From contig NZ_LXFU01000050.1 of assembly GCF_001657485.1 (NCBI RefSeq), positions 186,001 through 250,000 on the forward strand: a stretch of 64,000 nucleotides of DNA, written 5' to 3'. The stretch comes from Rhizobium sp. WYCCWR10014. GTDB lineage: Bacteria; Pseudomonadota; Alphaproteobacteria; Rhizobiales; Rhizobiaceae. Every line of letters begins with the position of its first letter. The stretch's first letter is position 1. The translations under genes and the position numbers were made by a program. Of the stretch, positions 25,451 through 35,162 are shown in pieces. Below the pieces are notes generated by a model, which saw only the letters and a program-made list of their open reading frames with translations, was not told the DNA's origin and did no database searches.

Positions 25451-26476
25451 ATGACATTGGCAAAGACATTCAAAATTGCGTTGTTCAGTCTGCTTGGTCT
25501 CAGTGCCGTTCACGGTCCGGCGGCAGCTCAGGCAGAGGCTCCGCTCCTTCCCAAGGTGCCGCCAGGCACGGTGCTGACGATCGGCGATCCGGTCACTCAG
25601 AAAGCTCTCGAAGTGTCCGGCCTCGGCAAGGAGCTCAGTTTCGAAGTCAAATGGGCCAATATCAGCGGCGGGCCGCAGACTTCGGAAGCTTTCCGCGCCC
25701 ATGCGCTGGATGTCGGGTCTGTAGCCGAGATCCCCTCCATCTTCGCTAACTGGAACAACCTGCCCGTCCGCAACATCGCCTATCGCGAACGCCGTGACCC
25801 GATCGCCAATCCGATCTACCGCTTCGGCATCGCACCAGGCGCGGCCGTCAAGACGCTGGCGGATTTCCGCGGCAAACGCATCGCCTTCAGCCCGGGGCAG
25901 GCCCAAGGCACGCTCGTTCTGCGTGCCCTCCATGCCGCAGGCTTGAAGAGCGGCGATGTCACTCTGGTGGAACTGCCAAGCACCAGCGACGTCTATCCGA
26001 AGGCATTGGCAAGCAAGCAGGTCGACATCGCACCGCTCGGCGGCGTCTACATCAGGCGCTACATCACCCAATACGGACCCGATGGCGCGACCCTCGTCGA
26101 GCATGGCCTGCGCGACGATCCGAGCCATCTTTATGCGCCGCAATGGGTTCTGGATGATCCCGCCAAGGCGGCAGCCCTCGCCGAATATGTCGGTCTGTGG
26201 GCACGCGCCACGGAATGGGTGAACCGGAACCCGGACCTCTGGATCAAGGAATATTACGTCGGTCAGCAGGGACTGAGCCAGGAAGACGGGGAATATCTCG
26301 TCAAGCTGACCGGCGAACAGATCGTTCCCAGCGATTGGAGCGAAGTGAAGAAGCGCCACCAGGAAACCATCGACCTGCTGGCAGACGAGCTCGGCTACAA
26401 GCCCCTCAATGTGGAGCAGATTTTCGACAATCGCTTCGAAAAGCTCGGCGCCGCGGCTTTGGCCAAGAGCCAATAA
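25451..26476 (+). CDS. Aliphatic-sulfonate-type ABC transporter substrate-binding protein
   Basis: A 341-residue binding protein of the SsuA/TauA/NMT1 class. It has a signal peptide at residues 1-28 (KIALFSLLGLSAVHGPAAAQA). Typical motifs are LTIGDPVTQKALEVSG, AHALDVGSVAEIP, and FRGKRIAFSPGQAQGTLVLRALHAAGLKSGDVTLVEL. I chose ATG 25451, which starts the signal peptide. It heads an operon with a permease, an ATPase and two FMN-dependent monooxygenases, which points to sulfonate or sulfur-compound uptake for sulfur supply. Confidence 0.86.
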   Translation: MTLAKTFKIALFSLLGLSAVHGPAAAQAEAPLLPKVPPGTVLTIGDPVTQKALEVSGLGKELSFEVKWANISGGPQTSEAFRAHALDVGSVAEIPSIFANWNNLPVRNIAYRERRDPIANPIYRFGIAPGAAVKTLADFRGKRIAFSPGQAQGTLVLRALHAAGLKSGDVTLVELPSTSDVYPKALASKQVDIAPLGGVYIRRYITQYGPDGATLVEHGLRDDPSHLYAPQWVLDDPAKAAALAEYVGLWARATEWVNRNPDLWIKEYYVGQQGLSQEDGEYLVKLTGEQIVPSDWSEVKKRHQETIDLLADELGYKPLNVEQIFDNRFEKLGAAALAKSQ

Positions 26477-26510
26477 TGTTCGACATTCCTTCGGAGAGGA
26501 GATCTGAAGC

Positions 26511-27410
26511 ATGGCAACCACTTGGGATGCAGATGAGACGAAACTATCCCTGACATCAGGCGGGAGAGTTGCGCATGGAGGCTCACGCCTGGCAAAGGCG
26601 GTTGGTCCGGCTAGCTGTGCTGGCCCCCGCGCCCGGCGCAGGCTGGGTCCCGGACCCGCGATCCCTTTCGGGTTGCAGATAGGGCCGGTATTGCTTGTCC
26701 TGACCTGGGTCGTCGGTTCGGCATTGGGATGGATCGACCCGCGCATCCTGTCGGCGCCGTGGACGGTGGTCGAGGCTTTCGTAAGGCTGATAGAGCAGGG
26801 TCGCTTGCAGGACAATTTCGTGACGTCGGCGACCCGCGCCCTGCTCGGTCTTAGCATCGGATTGCTGATCGGCACGTTGCTGGCGGTGATCGCCGGCCTT
26901 TCCCGGATCGGCGAAGCCCTGATCGACGGGCCGGTCCAGATCAAGCGCGCGATACCGACGCTGGCCCTGATCCCCTTGCTGATCCTATGGTTCGGCATCG
27001 GCGAGAGCATGAAGGTCACGACCATCGCGCTTGCCGTGATCGTGCCGATTTACATCCACACCCACAATGCGCTCCGCAGCATCGACAGCCGTTATGTCGA
27101 ACTGGCCGAGACCCTGCGGATGAGCCAGAAGGACTTCATCCTTCAGGTGGTGCTGCCCGGCGCCCTACCGGGTTTCCTTCTGGGCCTGCGGTTTGCCGTC
27201 ACCCTCTGCTGGGTTTCTCTCGTCGTGGTCGAGCAAATCAACGCCACCAGCGGGCTCGGCTACATGATCGATCTTGCCCGCAACTACGGGCAGACCGACG
27301 TCATTCTCGTAGGCCTGGTGGTCTATGTGCTGCTCGGTCTCGTTTCGGACGGTCTCGTCCGCCTGCTTGAACGGAGGGCCCTCTCATGGCGCCGCACCCT
27401 GGCAAACTGA
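26511..27410 (+). CDS. Sulfonate-type ABC transporter permease (SsuC-like)
   Basis: A 299-residue permease with six predicted spans. A polar N-terminal tail of about 50 residues precedes the first span (GPVLLVLTWVVGSALGW). The EAA loop is YVELAETLRMSQKDFILQVVLPGALPGFLLG, the SsuC/TauC form. The ATG at 26511 is preceded by GAGGAG. Its 3' end overlaps the ATPase start by 25 bases. Confidence 0.88.
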   Translation: MATTWDADETKLSLTSGGRVAHGGSRLAKAVGPASCAGPRARRRLGPGPAIPFGLQIGPVLLVLTWVVGSALGWIDPRILSAPWTVVEAFVRLIEQGRLQDNFVTSATRALLGLSIGLLIGTLLAVIAGLSRIGEALIDGPVQIKRAIPTLALIPLLILWFGIGESMKVTTIALAVIVPIYIHTHNALRSIDSRYVELAETLRMSQKDFILQVVLPGALPGFLLGLRFAVTLCWVSLVVVEQINATSGLGYMIDLARNYGQTDVILVGLVVYVLLGLVSDGLVRLLERRALSWRRTLAN

Positions 27411-28135
27411 AGCCCGCAAACAAAGCCGTCCACGTGCGAGACCTCGTACGCCGGTTTGCGACGAAGACGATCCTCAACGGCGTCGACCTCGATATCGAGG
27501 AAGGCGAGTTCGTTGCCCTGCTTGGCCGCAGCGGCTCCGGCAAAAGCACGTTCCTCAGGGCTCTTGCCGGCCTCGATCACGGTGTCGAGGGAACGGGCAC
27601 CCTCGAGACGCCGGAGAGTCTTTCGGTGGTTTTCCAGGATGCCCGCCTGCTGCCCTGGCGTACCGTCATCCAGAACGTCACGCTTGGCTTGACCGGCGCC
27701 TCTGGCCAGGAAGCCGGACGGAAGGCTTTGGCGGAGGTAGGACTTGCGGGTCGGGAAACGGCGTGGCCGAACCAGCTTTCGGGCGGGGAACAGCAGAGGG
27801 TCGCGCTTGCCCGTTCGCTGGTGCGCGAACCGGCCCTGCTTCTCGCCGATGAGCCGTTCGGTGCGCTCGATGCGCTGACCCGGCTGAAAATGCACGATCT
27901 GCTGCGGGAGTTGTGTGCAAGACACCGTCCTGCTGTGCTGCTCGTCACTCATGACGTCGACGAGGCGATTTCGCTGGCCGACCGCATACTGGTTCTCGAC
28001 GAAGGGCGCCTTATCGAGGACCTCAAGATCGATCTGCCGACGCCGCGCGACCACGGCGATCCGCGCTTTGCGCAATTCCGAATCCACCTCCTGAGCCGGC
28101 TCGGGGTCGAGCTTCCGGGCCGCAAGGCCGCCTGA
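27386..28135 (+). CDS. Sulfonate-type ABC transporter ATPase (SsuB-like)
   Basis: A 249-residue ABC ATPase. It has Walker A GRSGSGKST, Q-loop VFQDARLLPW, signature LSGGEQQRVALARSL, Walker B LLLADEPFGALDALTR and H-loop VTHDVDEAISLADR. The DARLLPW and DEPFGALDALTR forms are typical of SsuB/TauB. The start ATG lies within the end of the permease gene, so translation is coupled. Confidence 0.9.
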   Translation: MAPHPGKLKPANKAVHVRDLVRRFATKTILNGVDLDIEEGEFVALLGRSGSGKSTFLRALAGLDHGVEGTGTLETPESLSVVFQDARLLPWRTVIQNVTLGLTGASGQEAGRKALAEVGLAGRETAWPNQLSGGEQQRVALARSLVREPALLLADEPFGALDALTRLKMHDLLRELCARHRPAVLLVTHDVDEAISLADRILVLDEGRLIEDLKIDLPTPRDHGDPRFAQFRIHLLSRLGVELPGRKAA

Positions 28136-28172
28136 CATCAGCAACAGTTCAGTTTGATCTGGAGATAAGCCA

Positions 28173-29543
28173 ATGAGCACATCGAAAAGGCAAATGCGGC
28201 TTGGCGCATTCATCATGGCGACCGGCCATCATATCGCCGCCTGGCGTCATCCGGAGGCGCAGGCCGATGCCGGCCTCAATATCGATCATTACCGCGAGCT
28301 CGCGCAGACCGCCGAACGCGGCAAATTCGATCTCGTCTTTGTCGCCGACAGTCCGGCTGGATGGGACCGCGCCAAGGACCCGGAAGCGCTTCGCCGCACC
28401 GCACAGGGCGCGCATTTCGAGCCCCTGACCCTCTGGGCCGCCCTCTCCCAGGTGACCAAACATATCGGCTTCGTCGCCACCGCATCGACGACCTACGAGG
28501 ACCCTTACCTTCTCGCCCGCAGGTTCGCGTCGCTAGACTATATCTCCAAGGGTCGTGCGGCATGGAACGTCGTCACGACAGGTGCGGATGTTTCGAAGAA
28601 TTTCTCAATCGCAGGCCATCCCGCCCATGCCGATCGTTATGAGCGGGCCGAGGAATTCGTCGACCTGGTGAAGGGCTTGTGGGATTCCTACGAGGACGAT
28701 GCCTTCATTCGCGACAAGGAAAGCGGGGTCTATCTCGATCCCGACAAGGTGCATCTCGTCGATCACAAGGGCAAATTCTTCTCGGTGGCCGGTCCGCTTA
28801 ACGTCGGCCGTCCGGTTCAGGGCTATCCTGTCATCGTGCAGGCCGGCGCATCCGAACCGGGGCGCGAACTTGCCGCCCGCACGGCCGAGATGATCTTTAC
28901 CGCCAACCAGACCTTCGAGGATGCGCAGGAATTCTATTCCGACGTCAAAGGGCGGCTGGCCCGCTATGGACGCCGGCCGGACGAACTGCTGATCAGTCCC
29001 GGCATATTCCCTGTTCTCGGCGGGACGGAAGCGGAAGCCCAGGCGAACTACGACCATATCCAATCGCTGGTTCATCCCTCCATCGCCTGGAATATCCTTG
29101 CCCGCCACTACAAGGGCGTCGACCTTTCCGGCTACTCGCTGGATGATCCTGCCCCTCCCCTGCCAGAAAATACCGAACTCAACAAAAGCCGCCTCAAGCT
29201 GGTTTCCGACCTGGTATCGCGCAACAATCTGACGCTGCGCCAATTCTATCTGGCGGTCGCCACCGCTCGCGGCCACCGGACGGTGGTCGGAACACCCGAG
29301 CAGATCGCCGATGCGATGCAGACTTGGTTCGAGAACGGCGCTGCCGACGCCTTCAATATCATGCCGCCGATTCTGCCCACCGCTCTGACCGACTTCGTCG
29401 ATCAGGTCGTCCCGATCCTGCGCAAGCGCGGCCTGTTCCGGCACGAATATGAAGGCACGACGCTGCGGGAGAATCTTGGCCTCCAACGCCCGCCAAATGG
29501 CTTTGTGGTTCAGGCGGAGCAGCAGGTGCAGGCGGCCGTATGA
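28173..29543 (+). CDS. FMN-dependent LLM-class monooxygenase, NtaA/SnaA/DszA family
   Basis: A 456-residue flavin monooxygenase of the bacterial-luciferase-like fold. Family motifs are AAWRHPEAQADAGLNIDHYRELAQTAERGKFDLVFVAD, ASLDYISKGRAAWNVVT, and the substrate-loop region PVIVQAGASEPGRELAARTAEMIF. Members cleave C-S or C-N bonds using reduced FMN from a separate reductase, none of which is encoded nearby. It lies 37 bases after the ATPase gene, in the same operon, and probably desulfonates or desulfurises the imported compound. The exact substrate is not predictable. Confidence 0.87.
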   Translation: MSTSKRQMRLGAFIMATGHHIAAWRHPEAQADAGLNIDHYRELAQTAERGKFDLVFVADSPAGWDRAKDPEALRRTAQGAHFEPLTLWAALSQVTKHIGFVATASTTYEDPYLLARRFASLDYISKGRAAWNVVTTGADVSKNFSIAGHPAHADRYERAEEFVDLVKGLWDSYEDDAFIRDKESGVYLDPDKVHLVDHKGKFFSVAGPLNVGRPVQGYPVIVQAGASEPGRELAARTAEMIFTANQTFEDAQEFYSDVKGRLARYGRRPDELLISPGIFPVLGGTEAEAQANYDHIQSLVHPSIAWNILARHYKGVDLSGYSLDDPAPPLPENTELNKSRLKLVSDLVSRNNLTLRQFYLAVATARGHRTVVGTPEQIADAMQTWFENGAADAFNIMPPILPTALTDFVDQVVPILRKRGLFRHEYEGTTLRENLGLQRPPNGFVVQAEQQVQAAV

Positions 29544-29602
29544 TCTCTTGAGGGGGGCCCCGGGTTTCCTTGTTTCAATCACAGACAGAACCGCAGCATC
29601 GC

Positions 29603-30673
29603 ATGAGCAATAATTCCGAATTTCTCTGGTATATTCCGAACGACATTAAAGCCGGACATCGCGGCGATTCCGCCGTCGAGAACCACAATAGCCTCGATAC
29701 GCTGACCAGCCACGCAAGGGCGCTGGAGGAGCATGGCTGGAAGGGCGCGCTCATCGGCACCGGTTGGGGCCGCCCCGACACGTTTACCGTCGCGGCCTCG
29801 CTCGCCGCCCGGACGACCACCTTTGAACCGCTCATTGCGATCCGCCCAGGCTATTGGCGACCAGCGAACTTCGCTTCCGCGGCGGCGACGCTGGACCACC
29901 TGACGGGCGGCAGGGTGCGGATCAACATCGTGTCGGGCAAGGACAATCTGGCTGCCTACGGCGACAGCGAGGGCGATCAGGCGAATCGCTACGGCCGTAC
30001 CAAGGAGTTCATGCGGCTGGTCCGCAGACTGTGGATCGAGGACAATGTCACTTCGGCGGGTGAGCACTTCCGGGTTGCCGACTCTACCGTGGTGCCGCGC
30101 ATCCAGGTCCGCGGCGAGCGTCGGCATCCGAAATTCTATTTTGGCGGTGCCTCGGAAGCGGCAGAGCGCGTGGCCGCGACCGAGGCCGATGTCCAGCTCT
30201 TCTGGGGCGAGCCGCTCGACGGTGTCCGCGAACGGATCGCGCGGCTCAAGGCGCTGAGCAGGGAGCTGGACCGCGACCTCCCGCCGCTGGAATTCGGCCT
30301 GCGGATAACGACGCTGGTCAGGGATACCACCGAACAGGCCTGGACCGACGCCGAGGCAAAGGTCGCCGAGATGGCCAGAAGCAAGGGTACCGGCTGGCAC
30401 GATCACCAGCGCGTGCTCGCCGTCGGCCAGCAGCGGCTGCTCGAGCTGCATGAGCGCGGCGACGTCCTCGACGACAACCTCTATACCGCGCCGGGCAAGT
30501 TCGGTGGCGGTGGTGCCGGCACCACCTGGCTGGTCGGTTCGGCGGCGGATGTCGCCCGCTCGCTGCGGAAATACCAGGATCTCGGCATCACCCACTTCGT
30601 GCTCTCCGACACGCCGTATCTCTCCGAGATCAAGCGGCAGGGCGATCAGCTTCTTCCGCTGCTACGCGGCTGA
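29603..30673 (+). CDS. Alkanesulfonate-monooxygenase-like LLM flavoprotein (SsuD-like)
   Basis: A 356-residue member of the SsuD group of FMNH2-dependent enzymes. Typical pieces are FLWYIPNDIKAGHRG at the N-terminus, EPLIAIRPGYWRPANFASAAATLDHLTGGRVRIN, and GTTWLVGSAADVARSLRKYQDLGITHFVLS. It should release sulfite from an alkanesulfonate. I prefer ATG 29603 because it begins the conserved region, but TTG 29570 with GAGGGGGG farther upstream is possible. It completes the sulfonate operon. Two different monooxygenases in one operon may act in sequence or on different side chains. Confidence 0.84.
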   Translation: MSNNSEFLWYIPNDIKAGHRGDSAVENHNSLDTLTSHARALEEHGWKGALIGTGWGRPDTFTVAASLAARTTTFEPLIAIRPGYWRPANFASAAATLDHLTGGRVRINIVSGKDNLAAYGDSEGDQANRYGRTKEFMRLVRRLWIEDNVTSAGEHFRVADSTVVPRIQVRGERRHPKFYFGGASEAAERVAATEADVQLFWGEPLDGVRERIARLKALSRELDRDLPPLEFGLRITTLVRDTTEQAWTDAEAKVAEMARSKGTGWHDHQRVLAVGQQRLLELHERGDVLDDNLYTAPGKFGGGGAGTTWLVGSAADVARSLRKYQDLGITHFVLSDTPYLSEIKRQGDQLLPLLRG

Positions 30674-31201
30674 AGCCGGAAGCGCCGACGCTCCGGCACC
30701 ACAGCTGCAATTCATGCCGTTGCAGAGACCTTTCAGCAAATCACCACCCGATGCCAGGACCGCATCGCGTAGGCGCAGGCAAGCCGCAGAGCCTTGTTGC
30801 GCAGGGGAGTCCGAGGATTTCGCAACCATCGGGAGAGCGCTCCTCAAATAGTCCGTCCGAAAAGCGCAAATGCTATCCAGATATGGCGATATAGCATGCT
30901 CCGTCGGCTCCGTTTACACTCTCTAAAATATATTCCTCTAATTTTTTTTAGATATCGGGACGACGTTCTTGAGGACCGTCACCTCCGCCATGATGGCGGG
31001 CCAGGTGCCCGAATTTCGCATGAAATCGGCTTTTATTGCTTTGACGGATGTTCCGTATCTCAAGCGCGATTCCGGGCACAGGGGTGCCTGTCGGAATGCA
31101 CTCGGAGACATACCGAGGCTCGGCATTCGAACGAGATATGACAAGCAATCCTGGCTGCGAGACATCCTTCCAACAAACCTCACCGCGAGGGGAGAGTGCA
31201 T
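30674..31201. other. Intergenic region without recognisable gene
   Basis: These 528 bases separate the sulfonate operon from the chemoreceptor gene. An AT-rich block at about 30915-30960 looks like promoter DNA for the chemoreceptor. Short open frames on both strands show no family resemblance; one on the minus strand (30662-30847) has a Cys-rich end, MNCSCGAG, but no convincing start. Confidence 0.5.
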
Positions 31202-33163
31202 ATGAAGAATATCATGAGTTTCGGGGTTGTAGCGCGCTTGGCGCTTGGCTTCAGCGTTCTCCTTTTGCTGATGGTCGGCTTGACCATCTATTCGACGGAA
31301 AAAGTTGCGCAGATCAACGATAAGCTTGGAACCATCAACGACGTCAACAGCGTGAAGCAGCGGTTTGCCATCAACTATCGCGGCAGCGTGCATGATCGGG
31401 CGATTGCCATCCGCGACGTCACTCTGGTGACGTCTGCCGATGAACGGAAGGCCGCCGAGGCATTGATCGAAAAGCTGGCAGCGTCTTACGCCGAGAATGA
31501 AAAGCGCATGGCGGATATGGTTGCATCTCCGGCAGGTGCGACGGAACAGGAAAAGACCATTCTCGGCGAGATTGCAGACATCCAGGCGAAAACCAATCCT
31601 TTGGTCGCCCAGATCATTGCGCTGCAGGAGAAGGGCGACGGCGAGGCCGCCCGCAAGATCCTGCTTGAACAGGCGCGGCCGGCCTTCGTTGCCTGGCTTG
31701 GCGCCATCAACAAATTCATCGACTATCAGGAAGCGCTGAACAAATCGATTGGCGGCGAGGTTCGCAGCACGGCAAGCGGCTTCAAGCCATTGGCCCTGAC
31801 CGCACTTGGCATTGCGGCTGTTCTTTCACTGGTTGCCGCCGGTGTGACGGCACGCACGATCGTCGGCCCGCTGACAAAACTTCAGCTTTCGCTGAAAGCG
31901 ATGGCGGACGGCAATCTTAACGGCGATCGCCGCCTCGAAGCCCGGGGCGACGAGATCGGCAAGCTCGCACGAGCCGTGGCCGGGCTGCGGGACGCAATTT
32001 CGGCAAAGGCCGAACGGGAAGCTGACGCGGAGGCCAAGAGAGCCGTGTCGGAGCGGCATCGGCTCGAGCAGGATGCAGATGAACGCCGCACCCTTGCCGA
32101 GCAGACGGACCAAGCCGTCGGTCAGCTTGGCGATGCATTGCAGGCGCTGGCTGACGGCGACCTCACGCAGCAGATCGGCACTCCGTTCATTCCGTCTCTG
32201 GAAAAGCTCAGAGCCGACTTCAATTCTGCGGTCGAAAAGCTCCGTGCCGCCATGCAGAAGGTTGCCCAGAACGCGAGCGCCATCGCGGGCGGTGCACAGG
32301 AGATCCGCTCTGCCTCGGACGATCTCGCCAAGCGGACCGAACAGCAGGCAGCCTCCGTCGAGGAAACCGCCGCTGCCCTGGAAGAGATCACGACCACCGT
32401 TGCCGACTCGAGCAACAAGGCTCAGGAAGCCGGCCAGCTCGTTCGCAAGACGAAGGACAGTGCGGAGCGCTCGGGCAGCGTCGTTCGGGATGCGGTCGAT
32501 GCCATGGGCAAGATCGAATCCTCCGCCACCGAAATCGGCAGCATCATCGGCGTCATCGATGAGATCGCGTTCCAGACCAATCTGCTGGCGCTCAATGCCG
32601 GAGTCGAAGCCGCCCGCGCCGGTGAGGCAGGCAAGGGCTTTGCCGTCGTCGCTCAGGAAGTGCGCGAGCTGGCGCAACGTTCCGCCAAGGCGGCAAAAGA
32701 AATCAAGGAACTGATCAACGCTTCGAATGGCCACGTGAAAAGCGGTGTGGCCCTGGTTGGCGAGACCGGAAAGGCGCTGAAGGAGATTGCCGAGCAGGTA
32801 CAGCAGGTCGACGGCAATGTGGGGGCCATCGTCGGCGCTTCGCAAGAGCAGGCGACGGGGCTGAAAGAGATCAATACCGCCGTCAACAGGATGGATCAGG
32901 GCACACAGCAGAACGCCGCCATGGTGGAAGAAGCCACAGCGGCGGCCCACAACCTCGCCAAGGAAGCCGACGCGTTGTTCCAGTTGCTGGGCCAGTTCAA
33001 CATTGGCGGAGCGGTGGCACCGAAGCGCATATCGCAGCCCGCTGCCGCGGCGCCATATGCTCAACCGGCGCCCTCGCCGGCGCGTCAGATGATTGCCAAA
33101 GTGGGCAAGTCGTTCCAGACGAACGGGAGTGCGGCATTGGCCGGCGATTGGGAGGAGTTTTAA
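31202..33163 (+). CDS. Methyl-accepting chemotaxis protein with CheR-tethering tail
   Basis: A 653-residue chemoreceptor. Membrane span 1 is at about residues 9-30 and a four-helix-bundle periplasmic sensor at about 31-190. Span 2 is at about 193-213 and HAMP at about 215-265, with a second HAMP-like linker near 310-360. The signalling domain contains the hairpin tip IIGVIDEIAFQTNLLALNAGVEAARAGE. The last five residues are DWEEF, close to the NWETF pentapeptide that tethers CheR/CheB in E. coli. ATG 31202 follows GAGGGGAG by seven bases. The ligand is unknown; neighbours suggest small organic acids or sulfur compounds. Confidence 0.92.
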   Translation: MKNIMSFGVVARLALGFSVLLLLMVGLTIYSTEKVAQINDKLGTINDVNSVKQRFAINYRGSVHDRAIAIRDVTLVTSADERKAAEALIEKLAASYAENEKRMADMVASPAGATEQEKTILGEIADIQAKTNPLVAQIIALQEKGDGEAARKILLEQARPAFVAWLGAINKFIDYQEALNKSIGGEVRSTASGFKPLALTALGIAAVLSLVAAGVTARTIVGPLTKLQLSLKAMADGNLNGDRRLEARGDEIGKLARAVAGLRDAISAKAEREADAEAKRAVSERHRLEQDADERRTLAEQTDQAVGQLGDALQALADGDLTQQIGTPFIPSLEKLRADFNSAVEKLRAAMQKVAQNASAIAGGAQEIRSASDDLAKRTEQQAASVEETAAALEEITTTVADSSNKAQEAGQLVRKTKDSAERSGSVVRDAVDAMGKIESSATEIGSIIGVIDEIAFQTNLLALNAGVEAARAGEAGKGFAVVAQEVRELAQRSAKAAKEIKELINASNGHVKSGVALVGETGKALKEIAEQVQQVDGNVGAIVGASQEQATGLKEINTAVNRMDQGTQQNAAMVEEATAAAHNLAKEADALFQLLGQFNIGGAVAPKRISQPAAAAPYAQPAPSPARQMIAKVGKSFQTNGSAALAGDWEEF

Positions 33164-33216
33164 GTCGCCCTGACATCCCTCCAGTCTGTGCTGGAACACC
33201 AAAGCAGCATAATTTT

Positions 33217-33244
33217 GCGAAGGGCAGCGTTTGCTGCCCTTCGC
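33217..33244. terminator. Bidirectional terminator hairpin
   Basis: A perfect 12-bp stem (GCGAAGGGCAGC with GCTGCCCTTCGC) and a GTTT loop lie between the convergent chemoreceptor and symporter genes. The ATTTG on one side gives a weak T tract. Confidence 0.7.
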
Positions 33245-33253
33245 ATTTGAATC

Positions 33254-34729
33254 TTATGCCCGAGCCGGAGCCTTGACTGGAAGCAGGGCATTGACAACAA
33301 CCGCAACGCCTATGTTTGCCGCAAGCGCCAGCAGTCCCGTGTAGACGGTGAAGGGTTCGCCGCCGAGGCTGATCAGATGCAGAGGCTTCCAACCGGCATC
33401 CCAGACGAGGAAAGTACCGCCGCCGAAACCGACGAACCAGCCGGCAAGCAGACCGGGCGCACGGAACCAGTTGGTATAGAGGCCGAAGACTAGGGCCGGA
33501 AGCGTCTGCAGGATCCAGATGCCGCCGAGCAGCTGCAGGTCGAGTGCGAACTGCGTCGGCAGGAAGATGATGACAAGAAGCGCACCGATCTTCACCACGA
33601 GCGACGTGATCTTTGCAACCTTGGCCTCACCCGCATCGCTGACGTCAGGATCGACATAGGCTTTCCAGAAATTGCGGGTGAAGAGATTGGCGGCGCCGAT
33701 GCTCATCACCGCTGCCGGCACCAGCGCGCCGATGGCGATCGCCGCGAAGGCGAAGCCGGAGAACCAGCCCGAAAACAGCGTCTTGAACAGCGTCGGAACA
33801 ACGTCATTGGCGCTGTCGAGCTTCAGGTTGGCGGCATGCCCCATATAGCCGAGCAGCGCCAGCAGGCCGAGCAGCAGCGTATAGGCGGGCAGCATGATCG
33901 CATTCTTGCGGATCGTCTTGCCGCTGTTGGAGGCAAAGATGCCGGTCAGCGTATGCGGATACATGAAAGCCGCGAGCGCCGAACCCAAAGCGAGCGTGGC
34001 ATAGGCGACATACTGGTTGCCACCGAGCAGCAGGTTGCCGGAACCCTTGGCCTGGAAGGCCGCATCGGCCGAGGCGAAGACATTGGCGTAGCCTCCGAGC
34101 TTCGACGGGATCAGTGCGACGGCCGCGATCACGACGATATAGATCATGATGTCCTTGACGAAGGCGATCAGCGCCGGGGCGCGCAGGCCCGCGGAATAGG
34201 TGTAGAGCGCCAGCACGATGAAGGCGATCGCCAGCGGCAGTTCGCCATGCAGGCCGAGCGCCTTGAGGACCGCCGTCATGCCGACGAGCTGGAGGGCGAT
34301 GTAGGGCATGGTGGCGATGACGCCCGTTGCCGCCACGGCGAGTTCGAGACCGCGCGATCCGTATTGACCGTGGACGACGTCGGCAGCCGTCACATAGCCG
34401 AATTCCTTGGCGCGTTTCCACAGCACCGGCATAACCATGAAGACGAAGGGATAGACGACGATAGTGTATGGCAGCGCGAAAAAGCCGTAGGCTCCCACGG
34501 TATAGACCAGCGCCGGGACGGCAATTACGGTGTAGGCGGTATAGAAATCGCCGCCGACGAGGAACCAGGTGATCCAGGTGCCGAAGTTGCGTCCGCCGAG
34601 GCCCCATTCGTCTATACTCGCCAGCGTTTCCGGCTTTCGCCAACGAGAGGCGACGAAGCCCATGACGGTGACGAGAACGAAGAAGAACAGGAAGACGGCG
34701 AGCGCCGTGCCGTTGATGTCAGTCGTCAT
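33254..34729 (-). CDS. mctP: Sodium:solute symporter, monocarboxylate permease MctP
   Basis: A 491-residue SSS-family transporter with about 13 hydrophobic segments. SSS signatures include the N-terminal WGLGGRNFGTWITWFLVGGDFYTAYT and the mid-protein AFMYPHTLTGIFASNSGKTIRKNA. The sequence fits the MctP subfamily first described in Rhizobium leguminosarum for lactate, pyruvate, propionate and alanine uptake. The upstream DUF3311 protein gene overlaps it by eleven bases, and the MctSR regulator pair lies just upstream, the arrangement known for MctP. Confidence 0.9.
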   Translation of the reverse strand: MTTDINGTALAVFLFFFVLVTVMGFVASRWRKPETLASIDEWGLGGRNFGTWITWFLVGGDFYTAYTVIAVPALVYTVGAYGFFALPYTIVVYPFVFMVMPVLWKRAKEFGYVTAADVVHGQYGSRGLELAVAATGVIATMPYIALQLVGMTAVLKALGLHGELPLAIAFIVLALYTYSAGLRAPALIAFVKDIMIYIVVIAAVALIPSKLGGYANVFASADAAFQAKGSGNLLLGGNQYVAYATLALGSALAAFMYPHTLTGIFASNSGKTIRKNAIMLPAYTLLLGLLALLGYMGHAANLKLDSANDVVPTLFKTLFSGWFSGFAFAAIAIGALVPAAVMSIGAANLFTRNFWKAYVDPDVSDAGEAKVAKITSLVVKIGALLVIIFLPTQFALDLQLLGGIWILQTLPALVFGLYTNWFRAPGLLAGWFVGFGGGTFLVWDAGWKPLHLISLGGEPFTVYTGLLALAANIGVAVVVNALLPVKAPARA

Positions 34730-34916
34730 GGTGGGTGCTCCGATAGGCGATCCAGGTCAGCGCTGCGGTGATCGGCACCCAGAGAAGCTGATACCAATAG
34801 AAGAAGGGAAAGCCGAAAAGAGATGGCTCGCGGACATTGTAAAATGGCGGCCAGAGCAGACCTAGATAGGGAATGACAAGCAGCCAGAGCGCTGCCTTGC
34901 TACGTGGTTTTTCCAT
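34719..34916 (-). CDS. DUF3311 small membrane protein, MctP partner
   Basis: A 65-residue protein with two hydrophobic segments (LWLLVIPYLGLLWPPFYN and FPFFYWYQLLWVPITAALTW). This is the DUF3311 pattern found in front of SSS-family symporters. It overlaps mctP, so it is probably an accessory subunit of the transporter. I chose ATG 34916 because AAAGG lies nine bases upstream; an in-frame ATG at 34955 would add 13 residues and has no clear site. Confidence 0.82.
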   Translation of the reverse strand: MEKPRSKAALWLLVIPYLGLLWPPFYNVREPSLFGFPFFYWYQLLWVPITAALTWIAYRSTHHDD

Positions 34917-35162
34917 GTCGGGATACCTTTCAGGCACCGCGTCCGCGGTCGCCATGTTCCAGTTGTCGGCGTGGAAGGCAGGTCTGTCAGCCGGCGGCCG
35001 CGGCAGGCCCGGCTCGGGTCGCTTGAGGTTTTCCGACCGATCGGAAGCTGATGTAACGCATGTGAATTCCTCCCAACGGCTCGCACTTGGCCAGCCGTGG
35101 ATGGAGTCCTATGACGCCGGTTTTAAGCTCGCAAGATCGAGGCGGCGGTGAAATGCCGAGGC

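Noticed and set aside
25373..27025. A 550-residue open frame on the minus strand opposite the sulfonate binding protein and permease
   Set aside because: It is antisense to genes with clear domains, is rich in Arg/Gly/His and shows no family motif; a high-GC shadow frame.
30662..30847. A 61-residue minus-strand frame ending in MNCSCGAGASAL
   Set aside because: No ribosome-binding site or similarity recognised, and it overlaps the end of the SsuD-like gene; the cysteine cluster alone is not enough.
30938..31393. A 151-residue minus-strand frame upstream of the chemoreceptor
   Set aside because: It runs into the chemoreceptor gene and has no domain; likely chance.
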